This document shows positions 8,158-16,811 of a stretch of 35,874 bases of DNA, in pieces. Source of the stretch: Methylopumilus sp009926035 (GTDB taxonomy: Bacteria; Pseudomonadota; Gammaproteobacteria; Burkholderiales; Methylophilaceae); the NCBI GenBank assembly GCA_041165405.1, contig JBEANL010000012.1, forward strand, positions 1 through 35,874, in the 5' to 3' direction. Position 1 is the first letter of the stretch. Every line of letters starts with the position of its first letter. Below the pieces are notes generated by a model. It made no database searches. It was not told the origin of the DNA and saw only the letters and a program-made list of their open reading frames with translations. Made by a program: the position numbers and the translations under genes.

Positions 8158-9947
8158 TTTTCTTCCACCCTTAAAATAGCCAAGAACGCTTCTTGAGGAA
8201 TTTCAACATTGCCTACTTGCTTCATGCGCTTCTTACCCTCTTTTTGTTTTTCTAATAATTTCTTCTTACGTGTAATGTCGCCACCATAACATTTAGCGAG
8301 CACGTTTTTCCTCATGGCTTTGACTGTTTCACGCGCAATGATATTAGCCCCAATAGAGGCTTGAATCGCCACATCAAACATTTGTCGTGGAATCAATTCA
8401 CGCATTTTGGCAGCCACTTCACGCCCACGATAAACACTATTCGAACGATGCACAATCAAAGAAAGCGCATCTACTCTGTCACCATTCACCATGATATCAA
8501 GCTTCACTAGATCAGCCGCTCTAAATTCTAAGAATTCATAATCCATCGACGCATAACCTTTTGAAATCGATTTCAATCGATCAAAGAAATCGAGCACCAC
8601 TTCATTAAGTGGCATTTCATAAGTGAGCATGACTTGACGACCTAAGTACTGCATATTTTTTTGAATGCCGCGCTTGCCATTACATAAGGTCATGACAGGA
8701 CCTACATAATCTTGCGGCATCAGTAAATTAATGAGAATAATAGGCTCCCTTATTTCTTCGATGCGAGAAGTATCAGGTAGTTTAGATGGGTTTTCAATTT
8801 GTATCACCTCACCATCTCGTTTTAAAAGTTCATAGACTACAGTTGGTGCGGTTGTAATGAGATCCATATCATACTCGCGCTCTAGACGCTCTTGCACGAT
8901 GTCCATATGAAGAAGGCCTAAGAATCCGCAACGGAATCCAAAACCTAACGCTGTTGAATTTTCCGGTTCGAAACGAAGTGATGAATCATTCAAACTTAAT
9001 TTCTCTAAAGCGGTTCTTAATGCTTCGAATTGATTCGACTCCACAGGATAAAGCCCCGCAAAGACTTGTGGCTTCACTTCTTTAAATCCACCCAGAGGCT
9101 CAGAGGCTGGCTTATCTGCGATCGTCACAGTGTCGCCTACTTTAGCACTCGCCAATTCTTTAATACCCGCAATGATAAACCCTACCTCGCCTGCGGAAAG
9201 AGATTCTTTACTTCTAGATTTTGGGGTGAAGACACCGACTTGCTCACATAAATATTGATCACCTGTGGCCATCAATTTAATTTTATCCTTAGGTTTTAAA
9301 ACGCCATCAACTACTCGAACCAACATCACGACACCGACGTAGTTATCAAACCATGCATCAATAATTAAAGCTTTTAAAGGTTTACTTACATCCCCCTTTG
9401 GTGGCGGTACTTTAGAAACAATAGTTTCTAATACATCTTGAATACCTTCTCCAGTTTTAGCAGAGCACCGAATCGCATCGGTGGCATCAATGCCAATGAC
9501 ATCGCCAATTTCCTCAATCACACGATCAGGATCTGCGGAGGGTAAATCAATTTTATTTAACACAGGGGTGACTTCAACCCCTTGATCGATCGCGGTATAA
9601 CAATTGGCAACTGTTTGTGCTTCAACCCCTTGACTTGCATCCACCACTAAAAGCGCACCTTCGCAGGCCGCTAAAGAACGACTGACTTCGTAAGTGAAGT
9701 CGACATGTCCTGGTGTATCAATCAGGTTGAGGTTATAGATTTTACCGTCTAAGGCTTTGTATTGAAGCGCTGCGGTTTGCGCTTTGATGGTAATGCCTCG
9801 CTCGCGTTCAAGATCCATGGAATCTAAGACTTGCGCTTCCATCTCCCGATCAGATAAACCACCGCAGGTTTGAATAATACGATCAGCCAAGGTCGATTTA
9901 CCGTGATCGATATGTGCGATGATTGAAAAGTTTCTAATGTTATCCAT
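8154..9947 (-). CDS. lepA: Elongation factor 4 (LepA)
   Basis: It is a translational GTPase that back-translocates or remodels ribosomes and aids initiation and biogenesis. It has 597 aa from the ATG at 9947; a TTG one codon upstream (9950) is possible and slightly better spaced from an AAGG. The GTPase motifs AHIDHGKSTL, RGITIKAQ, DTPGHVDF and NKIDLPSADP are present. EF-G-like domains follow, with the LepA-specific C-terminal domain ending in a lysine-rich segment (KKKLLEKQKEGKKRMK). It is the first gene after the mucD terminator hairpin and overlaps lepB by 4 bp. Confidence 0.97.
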   Translation of the reverse strand: MDNIRNFSIIAHIDHGKSTLADRIIQTCGGLSDREMEAQVLDSMDLERERGITIKAQTAALQYKALDGKIYNLNLIDTPGHVDFTYEVSRSLAACEGALLVVDASQGVEAQTVANCYTAIDQGVEVTPVLNKIDLPSADPDRVIEEIGDVIGIDATDAIRCSAKTGEGIQDVLETIVSKVPPPKGDVSKPLKALIIDAWFDNYVGVVMLVRVVDGVLKPKDKIKLMATGDQYLCEQVGVFTPKSRSKESLSAGEVGFIIAGIKELASAKVGDTVTIADKPASEPLGGFKEVKPQVFAGLYPVESNQFEALRTALEKLSLNDSSLRFEPENSTALGFGFRCGFLGLLHMDIVQERLEREYDMDLITTAPTVVYELLKRDGEVIQIENPSKLPDTSRIEEIREPIILINLLMPQDYVGPVMTLCNGKRGIQKNMQYLGRQVMLTYEMPLNEVVLDFFDRLKSISKGYASMDYEFLEFRAADLVKLDIMVNGDRVDALSLIVHRSNSVYRGREVAAKMRELIPRQMFDVAIQASIGANIIARETVKAMRKNVLAKCYGGDITRKKKLLEKQKEGKKRMKQVGNVEIPQEAFLAILRVEEK

Positions 9948-9963
9948 CAAGAATAATGACGCC

Positions 9964-9976
9964 TTAGGTTACCTAA
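9964..9976. repeat. Short palindrome before lepA
   Basis: TTAGGT-T-ACCTAA is a perfect 6-bp inverted repeat with a 1-nt centre. It lies between the mucD terminator stem and the lepA start codon. It could be a protein-binding site or chance. No known operator was recognised. Confidence 0.3.
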
Positions 9977-9980
9977 TAAC

Positions 9981-10010
9981 AAAGGCGCTTAAAACTCTTT
10001 AAGCGCCTTT
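9981..10010 (-). terminator. Rho-independent terminator after mucD
   Basis: This is a perfect 13-bp stem (9981-9993 with 9998-10010) and a 4-nt loop. On the minus strand it is followed by GTTATT, continuing the TTT at the stem base to give a moderately U-rich tail. It lies 48 bp past the mucD stop and 34 bp before lepA. Little room is left for a separate lepA promoter, so partial read-through (attenuation) into the lepA-tcdA operon is likely. Confidence 0.75.
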
Positions 10011-10057
10011 GATTGAAAGCATGTATTTTACAATAAAGCTTTTATACCTAGCTTAAT

Positions 10058-11443
10058 TTATCGATCATTCGTGATCTTAACCGGCACATAAAGTGTCTCA
10101 TCATTTCTTAAAATGAGGAGCGCCACGGTCTTACCATTCGGGATAGTTGCGACTTCTTTTGCGAAAGCATCTGCACTTTCGACTTCGCTATTATTGAGGG
10201 CTAGGACAATATCGCCACGTCGAATACCTGCGGCTGCAGCTGAACCTTGCGCATCCACCACGAGTAAGCCTTTTTTACCATTCATTTTTTTACGTTGTTG
10301 TGGAGGTGCTTCTTTTAAGACCAAGCCTAGACGATTCACTTCGGCTTTTTCAGGGGTCTTATTATTTGCAATCACTTCTGCTTGATCAGATGGCATCTCA
10401 CCTACCGTTAAGTTAAGTGTTTTAACACTTCCTTTTCTGAATACTTCTGCCACCACCGTTTTGCCTGGTTTTGTGTTTCCCACAGCTTTGGGTAAATCGG
10501 AAGAAGATTCAATGATCTTGCCATCAAATTTAGTAATGACGTCGCCGGGTTGGAGACCGCCTTTATCTGCAGGCGCACCCTTTTCAATGCCTGCGACTAA
10601 TGCACCATTGGTATTTTTCATACCGAATGATTCAGAAAGTTCTTTGGTCACTTCTTGAATTGCAATCCCTAACCAACCACGAATGACTTTACCATTCGCT
10701 TTAAGTTGGTTCATGACATCCATCGCCACATTAATGGGAATCGCAAATGAGAGGCCCATATAGCCACCGGTACGGCTATAGATTTGTGAATTAATGCCAA
10801 TCACTTCTCCCTTTAAATTAAATAAAGGGCCACCTGAGTTACCTGGATTAATGGCGACATCTGTTTGAATAAACGGCACAAAATTTTCTTGCGGGAGTGC
10901 ACGACCTTTAGCGCTCACAATACCTACCGTCATGGTATTTTCTAAACCAAAAGGCGCACCATTACCAATGGTGACTTTGGGTAGATTAGTCGCATTCAAT
11001 TTTAGAACGGCGACATCGGTTCTCAAATCAATGCCGATCACTTTGGCTTTAAATTCACGCTTATCATTCAATTTCACCATCACTTCATCTGCATCTTTCA
11101 CCACATGCGCATTCGTTAAAATATAGCCATCCCCCGTCACAATAAATCCGGATCCTGTGGCATATACTTGCTTTTCTGGAGCTCCTTGTTGACCACGACC
11201 ATTATGAGGCGGCATGCCTGGAGGGACTGGAATACCAAAACGCTTAAAGAATTCTTGCATCTGTTCATCTTCAGGAGATCCCTGCATCATCGTGTTCTGA
11301 CGATTTTTTTGAATCGAACTGATATTCACAACCACTGCACTTTGTTTTTCAGCAAGCTCAGTAAAGTCTGGAAGTTCCTTTGCGACTAAACCCGTTACGA
11401 TAAATAATTGAAGTAGGTATATATAAAAAAAACGTTTTAACAT
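10058..11443 (-). CDS. mucD: Periplasmic Do-family serine protease (MucD/DegQ)
   Basis: It is a HtrA-type protease/chaperone that degrades misfolded envelope proteins and tempers sigma-E activation. It has 461 aa. A signal peptide (about 1-21, ending VTGLVA-KE) is followed by a trypsin-like domain with catalytic H113 (TNAHVV), D143 (RTDVAVLK) and S203 (NPGNSGGPLF). Two PDZ domains follow at about 250-345 and 365-460. The Q-linker near 60-90 is rich in Pro, Gly and Gln. It is in the rpoE-rseABC-mucD order typical of AlgU loci. The strong terminator after it separates it from lepA. Confidence 0.94.
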   Translation of the reverse strand: MLKRFFYIYLLQLFIVTGLVAKELPDFTELAEKQSAVVVNISSIQKNRQNTMMQGSPEDEQMQEFFKRFGIPVPPGMPPHNGRGQQGAPEKQVYATGSGFIVTGDGYILTNAHVVKDADEVMVKLNDKREFKAKVIGIDLRTDVAVLKLNATNLPKVTIGNGAPFGLENTMTVGIVSAKGRALPQENFVPFIQTDVAINPGNSGGPLFNLKGEVIGINSQIYSRTGGYMGLSFAIPINVAMDVMNQLKANGKVIRGWLGIAIQEVTKELSESFGMKNTNGALVAGIEKGAPADKGGLQPGDVITKFDGKIIESSSDLPKAVGNTKPGKTVVAEVFRKGSVKTLNLTVGEMPSDQAEVIANNKTPEKAEVNRLGLVLKEAPPQQRKKMNGKKGLLVVDAQGSAAAAGIRRGDIVLALNNSEVESADAFAKEVATIPNGKTVALLILRNDETLYVPVKITNDR

Positions 11444-11467
11444 GGTCTATCTATTCCTTAAATTAAA

Positions 11468-11902
11468 TTATTTAAAACGAATCAATTGGGCTTCATTATA
11501 AAACATCTGCATCTTTTCATTGACAATGCGCTTGATCAGCACAACACCAAAAAATAAACCAATCACAGCGCCTAAAAGAGCATAAAGTTCTGTCGTCTCT
11601 TTTGCAAATGTATTAGCCATGACCATACCCAAAAACATAAGCATGAGCGGAACACCATAAAGCATGAGTGAACTTTTAAGCATGAGTGTTTCATCAATAC
11701 CTAAAATGACAACATCGCCTAACTTTGCATTTAAATGATTGCGAGTTTCAATATGGCCTGTACGATGTGAAAAAATTTTACCCCAAATAGAATTGCCACA
11801 TCCTCTTACTTGTCCGCATAAACCACATGGCTTACTTCGAACGACTTCGAGTATGACATTCTCTTTTGACGCTTTAATGACAATCGCTTCTTCTTCAATC
11901 AT
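11468..11902 (-). CDS. rseC: RseC/MucC family regulator of sigma-E / SoxR reduction
   Basis: It is an inner-membrane protein of the RseC family, linked to control of sigma-E and to reduction of SoxR. It has 144 aa. An N-terminal cytoplasmic part carries the cysteine cluster CGLCGQVRGCG (about 26-36), then the GDVVILGIDE barrel-like segment. Two membrane helices (about 75-95 and 102-122) and a short charged tail follow. It directly abuts rseB (0 bp) and is 24 bp before mucD. No soxR is in the window, so the sigma-E context favours the RseC/MucC role. Confidence 0.88.
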   Translation of the reverse strand: MIEEEAIVIKASKENVILEVVRSKPCGLCGQVRGCGNSIWGKIFSHRTGHIETRNHLNAKLGDVVILGIDETLMLKSSLMLYGVPLMLMFLGMVMANTFAKETTELYALLGAVIGLFFGVVLIKRIVNEKMQMFYNEAQLIRFK

Positions 11903-12859
11903 TTAATGGACTTTGATATCTTGAATCGAGTTCGCAATTTTTTGAATAGTCGCCTGTGGGACTTCACCTACCACCAAAATTTGATTACCTTTCATCACAC
12001 GTGCAAAGATATTTGATGAGCCGACTTGCGTTTCACCGACACGTGATTTCTGTCCTCGTGGAATCGGATTAACGAATAGAGACACAAAAGAAAGTCCGTC
12101 TGAAAATATCCAATGATGCACCGGCTGTGGTTGATTGCCCATCATTCTTGTAACGTGGCTTACTTCTCGATAACCAGTTGGCAAATTCGCAATCGTACAA
12201 TATTTTTCATGCGACACTTTATTGTGAGAAGCCTCATCCATAATATATTTTTTATGCGTATCTACACTGGGCTTAAACCAATTTAAATCTTGACCACTAA
12301 ATAATGCAATTTGATTAAAGCTCGCCTGCTCAATCACTCGTTGTTGATGATCAAGAATATTCATTTTTAAAATCAACCCATATTCTTTATCTAGCCATAA
12401 TTTATAAAGATATCGATACTCATCTTTAGGCTCTAGAAAAACGATTTGTGTTTCACGGCCCCCTACACGTTCTTGATCGGCAAATCGCAGTGTATAAATC
12501 GCCTTCACACTTTCAATATCTGGGGGCAAAATAGCAGGGAAAAGACTTTGATTTTGTCTTTCTTGAATCATCACATTTTCTTTGCTTGGATTAAAGACCA
12601 CCATATTTTTACCGCGCGATAAAGCTTCGCGAGGCTTCCCATCTAAAGTCACAATACGCGCAAATTCTTCTGCACCATTATTTAAATGAGTAATTTCAAT
12701 GGAACGAAAATCTTGATGGCTTTGGTAGAGAAAAATACCTTTGTAACTTAATTTTCGTGCAGCCTGAGAAGCCTTTTCTAGATGAAGCCAAGGATCCTCA
12801 GCACTTTGCGCATAAAAACATAATAGAGAAAGAATGAAACCAAGAACGAGTCGCTGCAT
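11903..12859 (-). CDS. rseB: Sigma-E regulatory protein RseB (MucB)
   Basis: It is a periplasmic protein that shields the anti-sigma factor RseA from proteolysis and senses mislocalised lipoproteins or LPS. About 318 aa from ATG 12859 gives a clean signal peptide (MQRLVLGFILSLLCFYAQSA) starting 7 bp after the rseA stop. Upstream in-frame ATGs (12889, 12901) would overlap rseA; none has a clear ribosome site. The MucB/RseB N-terminal domain (DPWLHLEKASQAARKLSYKG) resembles the LolA/LppX fold. The smaller C-terminal domain contains GYREVSHVTR and HWIFSDGLSFVSLFV. It sits between rseA and rseC. Confidence 0.92.
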   Translation of the reverse strand: MQRLVLGFILSLLCFYAQSAEDPWLHLEKASQAARKLSYKGIFLYQSHQDFRSIEITHLNNGAEEFARIVTLDGKPREALSRGKNMVVFNPSKENVMIQERQNQSLFPAILPPDIESVKAIYTLRFADQERVGGRETQIVFLEPKDEYRYLYKLWLDKEYGLILKMNILDHQQRVIEQASFNQIALFSGQDLNWFKPSVDTHKKYIMDEASHNKVSHEKYCTIANLPTGYREVSHVTRMMGNQPQPVHHWIFSDGLSFVSLFVNPIPRGQKSRVGETQVGSSNIFARVMKGNQILVVGEVPQATIQKIANSIQDIKVH

Positions 12860-12866
12860 AAAAAAA

Positions 12867-13325
12867 TTATTTAGCTTGTGTTTCAACATATAACGCGACA
12901 TTGGTCGGCGCTAGCATTTGATGGGCTTCAATATATTCATTAGGGATATCTTCTGCAATTTCAATAGCATTGGATGACTTCAATTGAAACGGATTCATCG
13001 TGATCATAGCGCCCACAAAGAGCACCGCGATAAAGGATGCAGCGATCGGCCAAGACATCCAATCAGGATTAGAGATAGCAATCACATCTGATAGTTTTTT
13101 ATGTTTATCAAATTGAATTTGGATAGGCTCTTTATCAATCGCATCTAAAATAGATTGAGATGAAAGTGTGGCATCACTTAATTCATTTCTCATAGAATCA
13201 CGAATCAATTGATAGGTTTCAAAGCGCTCACGTAAACGTTTGTCTTTAATAATCTCTGACACTGTTTGACTCGAGTTTTTAATATCGAGTTCGTCATCGA
13301 GGAGTATTGAAATTTTTTCTTTCAT
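12867..13325 (-). CDS. rseA: Anti-sigma-E factor RseA (MucA-like)
   Basis: It is an inner-membrane anti-sigma factor that holds RpoE inactive until proteolysed under envelope stress. It has 152 aa. An N-terminal RseA domain (KEKISILLDDELD, about 2-14; then FETYQLIRDSMRNEL) binds the sigma factor. One membrane helix (about 84-103) is followed by a short periplasmic tail where RseB would bind. It starts 25 bp after the rpoE stop. Family membership rests on the N-terminal motif, the topology and the position between rpoE and rseB. Confidence 0.92.
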   Translation of the reverse strand: MKEKISILLDDELDIKNSSQTVSEIIKDKRLRERFETYQLIRDSMRNELSDATLSSQSILDAIDKEPIQIQFDKHKKLSDVIAISNPDWMSWPIAASFIAVLFVGAMITMNPFQLKSSNAIEIAEDIPNEYIEAHQMLAPTNVALYVETQAK

Positions 13326-13349
13326 CTAAATTTTTCCTTAAAAATAAAT

Positions 13350-14069
13350 CTACCAACGTTTATTATTGTGTTGTGACAATAATGGTTTTAATTTCTCTGC
13401 AATCGTTTCACGCGCTCTAAAAATTCGTGAACGGACTGTCCCTATCGGGCAATCCATGAGCTCTGCAATTTCTTCATAACTTAAACCTTCAATTTCACGT
13501 AACGTAATCGCAACCTTTAATTCTTCCGGTAAAGATTCAATCGCCGTATTCACTGTAATCCCAATCTCTTTAGTGAGAAGTGTTGTCTCAGGGTTATCAG
13601 CTTCCGCTACTTGGTGTGTTTCTTCAAACTCACCATCTTCATTTTCAAATTCGGTCATATTACGAGGGCGCTTACCCATCGCGACTAAATGATTTTTTGC
13701 CGTATTAATACCAATACGATAGAGCCATGTATAAAAAGCACTGTCGCCCCTAAAGTTAGGGAGCGCTCGATAGGCTTTAATAAAAGTCTCTTGCACAATA
13801 TCTTCGATTTCAGTTTGATCTCGCACCATACGGGTAAGAATACGGCCCAATTTTCTATGGTATTTTTCAACCAAAAGACCAAAGGCTTTTTTATCCCCTT
13901 TTTGCGCGCTTTCCACTAAAACTTGATCAAGTGCACGATTCGGATTTTCTATTTTTTCACTCACAAGGTTAACTGGCGATGGTTCAACATGCTCTGAAGT
14001 ATACACGGCAGGCTTATCTTGAACGAGTGATAATTTAGTTTGTTCTATGATATTGTTAAGTCTTGGCAT
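13350..14069 (-). CDS. rpoE: RNA polymerase sigma factor RpoE (AlgU, ECF family)
   Basis: It is an extracytoplasmic-stress sigma factor. It has 239 aa from ATG 14069, about 40 longer than usual. Region 2 holds EDIVQETFIKAYRALPNFRG and FYTWLYRIGINTAKNHL. Region 4 holds LPEELKVAITLREIEGLSYE with the helix-turn-helix DCPIGTVRSRIFRARE. The first ~42 residues (to NPNRALD) do not resemble the ECF core. An in-frame GTG (VSEKIENPNR) is an alternative start but lacks a ribosome site. It heads rpoE-rseA-rseB-rseC-mucD and is divergent from nadB. A weak sigma-E-like -35 (GAACTA) lies upstream, but autoregulation is not proven from the sequence. Confidence 0.94.
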   Translation of the reverse strand: MPRLNNIIEQTKLSLVQDKPAVYTSEHVEPSPVNLVSEKIENPNRALDQVLVESAQKGDKKAFGLLVEKYHRKLGRILTRMVRDQTEIEDIVQETFIKAYRALPNFRGDSAFYTWLYRIGINTAKNHLVAMGKRPRNMTEFENEDGEFEETHQVAEADNPETTLLTKEIGITVNTAIESLPEELKVAITLREIEGLSYEEIAELMDCPIGTVRSRIFRARETIAEKLKPLLSQHNNKRW

Positions 14070-14179
14070 CGTTTTTATAAACCCCTGAATGAATCTTAAA
14101 AATCAAAAAAACTTAAAACATACTATATATATGCTGATGGACGTCCTCTCTTTTAATTAGTTCATGAAAAATACACAAA

Positions 14180-15802
14180 ATGTTACGTTCTGATGTGCTT
14201 ATTATAGGTAGTGGTCTAGCCGGACTCACCGCAGCGCTTAAGCTCGCTGACTATAAAAAAGTACTCATTGTGAGTAAGCGTGAGGTTTTAGATAGCTCAA
14301 GTCAATGGGCCCAAGGGGGGGTCGCCGCTGTCATGTCAGATGAGGATTCGATTGAAAGCCATGCCAAAGATACTGAGTTTGTAGGGGGTGGTTTGACGGA
14401 TCCCAATGTTGCAAATTTTGTTGCCTCTCATGGTAAGGAAGCCATTCAGTGGCTGATTGATTTAGATGTACCGTTTAGTCGAGATGAAACCACACATCAA
14501 TTTCATTTAACTAAAGAAGGCGGCCATAGCCATAGACGTGTAGTCCATGCAAATGATGCGACGGGTAAAGCCATACAAAAAACCTTAAGCGACAAAGTGA
14601 AATCGCATCCTAATATCACAATTCTAGAAAACCATATTGCAGTCGATCTCATCACAGAAAAAAAATCTTTAAAAGTAGACAAGATTAAATCGAATCGATG
14701 CTTAGGCGCTTATGTCTTAAATAATAAAACAGGCAAAGTGGTCACAGTCGCTTCCTTCGAAACGATTCTTGCGGCGGGTGGTGCGAGTAAAGTCTATCTA
14801 TACACGACGAACCCTGATGTGAGTACAGGGGATGGTGTCGCGATGGCATGGCGCGCGGGTTGCCGTGTTGCCAATATGGAATTCATTCAATTTCATCCGA
14901 CTTGCCTATACCACCCCAAAGCTAAATCTTTTTTAATCTCTGAAATTGTGAGAGGTGAAGGTGGTCTTTTAAAATTGCCTGATGGATCACGCTTCATGGA
15001 TGAATATGACGAAAGAGGTGAATTAGCCTCTCGCGATATTGTCGCTCGTGCGATTGACTTTGAAATGAAAAAACGCGGCATCGATTGCGTCTATTTAGAT
15101 ATCTCACATAAATCGCCTGACTTTATTAAGTCGCACTTTCCGACGATCTATGCACGCTGCTTAGCATTGGGTATCGACATCACCAAAGAATGGATTCCGG
15201 TTGTCCCTGCGGCTCACTATAGCTGTGGCGGTGTGATGACTGATTTATCTGGCCAAACCGATTTAGCGCATCTTTATGCGATTGGTGAAACGGCCTATAC
15301 AGGTCTTCATGGTGCCAATCGTTTAGCGAGTAATTCACTTCTTGAATGTTTAGTATTTGGTGATGCGGTCGCAAAACACATTCTTCATTCTAAAGTAGAC
15401 TCATCCACTTTTGATTTACCTTATTGGGATGAGAGTCGTGTGACGGATGCGGATGAAGAAATTCTCATCACGCATACCTGGAATGAATTACGAAGATTCA
15501 TGTGGAATTACGTTGGCATTGTGAGAACTAATAAACGTTTATCACGCGCGCTTCATCGTATTCATATGTTACGTGACGAGGTGCATGAGTTTTATACCAA
15601 CTTTAAAGTCAGCCATAACCTCATTGAGTTAAGAAATCTTTTACAGGTCGCAGAACTCATTGTGGAGTCAGCCATCGCACGACATGAAAGTCGCGGGCTT
15701 CATTTTAGTCGTGATTATCCAAAACAATTAAAGGTTGCAAAACCCACCATTCTAAAACCTTCTAATTTTTACTCCCTCCTTGATCACGATCACGGACATT
15801 AA
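14180..15802 (+). CDS. nadB: L-aspartate oxidase
   Basis: This flavoenzyme oxidises L-aspartate to iminoaspartate, the first step of de novo NAD synthesis; NadA uses the product. It has 540 aa. The N-terminal FAD dinucleotide motif GSGLAGLTAAL is near 10-20, with SSQWAQGGVAAVMSDEDS (about 41-58) and the HSHRRVVHANDATGKA active-site region. AAHYSCGGVMTDLSGQTD and GLHGANRLASNSLLECLVFG are near the C-terminal half of the catalytic domain, followed by the helical fumarate-reductase C-terminus. There is no strong ribosome-binding site before ATG 14180. Divergence from rpoE is common in betaproteobacteria. Confidence 0.97.
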   Translation: MLRSDVLIIGSGLAGLTAALKLADYKKVLIVSKREVLDSSSQWAQGGVAAVMSDEDSIESHAKDTEFVGGGLTDPNVANFVASHGKEAIQWLIDLDVPFSRDETTHQFHLTKEGGHSHRRVVHANDATGKAIQKTLSDKVKSHPNITILENHIAVDLITEKKSLKVDKIKSNRCLGAYVLNNKTGKVVTVASFETILAAGGASKVYLYTTNPDVSTGDGVAMAWRAGCRVANMEFIQFHPTCLYHPKAKSFLISEIVRGEGGLLKLPDGSRFMDEYDERGELASRDIVARAIDFEMKKRGIDCVYLDISHKSPDFIKSHFPTIYARCLALGIDITKEWIPVVPAAHYSCGGVMTDLSGQTDLAHLYAIGETAYTGLHGANRLASNSLLECLVFGDAVAKHILHSKVDSSTFDLPYWDESRVTDADEEILITHTWNELRRFMWNYVGIVRTNKRLSRALHRIHMLRDEVHEFYTNFKVSHNLIELRNLLQVAELIVESAIARHESRGLHFSRDYPKQLKVAKPTILKPSNFYSLLDHDHGH

Positions 15803-15876
15803 AATAATTTTAAAAAGTCGCACCTCACCCCTTTCATCCCCTATAAAATATTAAAAAACATTTGAAGGAAATTTTT

Positions 15877-16356
15877 ATGCAAGTCTCCATGAATACGGTG
15901 GTCACCATGACCTACGAACTGAAAGATGCCGATGGCGTTGTCTTAGAATCCAGTGATCAACCTGTGGCTTATCTTCATGGCGGCTATGACAATATTTTTC
16001 CGAAAGTGGAGGAAGCGATGCATGGCAAAAATATCGGTGACACGATTGAATTAGCGCTCGAACCTGTCGATGCTTTTGGAGAATACGATGCAGAACTTGT
16101 TCAAATAGAACCTGCGTCAGCCTTCCCTCAAGAAAATTTAAAAGAAGGTGCACAATTTGAAGGTGAAGATGAAACCGGTGAAGTGATTTTATATACCGTG
16201 ACAAATATTGCCGATGGCAAGGTCGTGGTGGATGGCAATCATCCATGGGCGGGCCAACGTGTCATTTTTAAAGCGACGATTAAAGATGTGCGCTCAGCCA
16301 ACCAAGAAGAGGTCTCTCATCAGCACGTTCATGGCGCTGGTGGTCATCACCATTAA
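15877..16356 (+). CDS. slyD: FKBP-type peptidyl-prolyl isomerase SlyD
   Basis: It is a cytoplasmic prolyl isomerase and metallochaperone. Start is ATG 15877, with GAAGGAA 5-6 nt upstream. A longer frame beginning at TTG 15862 is rejected because that ribosome site lies inside it. It has 159 aa. The FKBP core begins VVTMTYELKDADGVVLESS. The insert-in-flap domain spans about 70-125 (DAFGEYDAELVQIEPASAFP; GNHPWAGQ). The C-terminus is His-rich (HQHVHGAGGHHH), suited to nickel/zinc binding but shorter than in E. coli. It is apparently monocistronic. Confidence 0.94.
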   Translation: MQVSMNTVVTMTYELKDADGVVLESSDQPVAYLHGGYDNIFPKVEEAMHGKNIGDTIELALEPVDAFGEYDAELVQIEPASAFPQENLKEGAQFEGEDETGEVILYTVTNIADGKVVVDGNHPWAGQRVIFKATIKDVRSANQEEVSHQHVHGAGGHHH

Positions 16357-16373
16357 AGGACTCATCATTAAGC

Positions 16374-16403
16374 TTGAATTTTTTAAAAAATATGTCATAT
16401 TAA
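16374..16403 (+). promoter_or_regulatory. Candidate sigma70 promoter for PA2779-like gene
   Basis: TTGAAT (16374-16379), an 18-nt spacer and TATTAA (16398-16403) lie about 45 bp before the gene. The match is moderate in an AT-rich region, so it could be chance. Confidence 0.4.
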
Positions 16404-16448
16404 GGTTGTAAGTAATATTGTTATTAACCACTTTAAAAGGAGTTTTTA

Positions 16449-16811
16449 ATGCAAACTATTTATAAGTTCCTGATTCACGTTTTGATCACAAGCCTTGTCT
16501 TCGTTCCATTTAGTCTAAATGCGGCAATGATCTCCACAGATAAAGCCTTTAAGACTGAACAAAACGTTGAAAATAAAAACAAAGTGCTTGAGTTTTTTAA
16601 CCGTGCTGACGTCGCAGCTAAATTTGAATCTATGGGTGTTTCCCCTCAAATGGCTAAAGAGCGAGTCAATGCAATGACACAAGCAGAAGTTAATCAAGTA
16701 GCCAAAAATATTGATTCACTTCCAGCCGCTGGTGATCTTACTATCACGACACTGGGATGGATAGGTATCCTCCTTGCTGTGGGTCTCATTGCTTGGCTTT
16801 ATAATAAATAA
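16449..16811 (+). CDS. PA2779-family small exported membrane protein
   Basis: It has 120 aa and unknown function. A strong ribosome site (AAAAGGAG, 16434-16441) precedes ATG 16449. The signal peptide (about 1-25, ending SLNA-A) is followed by a soluble helical middle with FFNRADVAAKFESMGVSP and RVNAMTQAEVNQVAKNIDSLPAAGDL. One C-terminal membrane helix (about 98-116) ends in YNK. This layout and the DVA..L..LGV..., A...M...E...AK.ID.LPA.G motifs match the family named after Pseudomonas PA2779. It is followed by its usual partner, a C39-like peptidase lipoprotein, whose frame overlaps its end. High expression is suggested by the ribosome site and by the terminator just past its stop. Confidence 0.82.
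   Translation: MQTIYKFLIHVLITSLVFVPFSLNAAMISTDKAFKTEQNVENKNKVLEFFNRADVAAKFESMGVSPQMAKERVNAMTQAEVNQVAKNIDSLPAAGDLTITTLGWIGILLAVGLIAWLYNK

Noticed and set aside
13685..13919. Open frames on both strands within rpoE
   Set aside because: They are out-of-frame shadows of a well-supported sigma-factor gene with no ribosome site or family match.
14070..14179. Possible sigma-E autoregulatory promoter of rpoE (GAACTA-N16-TCCAT on the minus strand)
   Set aside because: Both boxes deviate from GGAACTT / TCTGA-type consensus and the region is AT-rich; not strong enough to list as a promoter.
15862..15876. Longer slyD beginning at TTG
   Set aside because: The clear GAAGGAA ribosome site lies inside this extension and serves ATG 15877.
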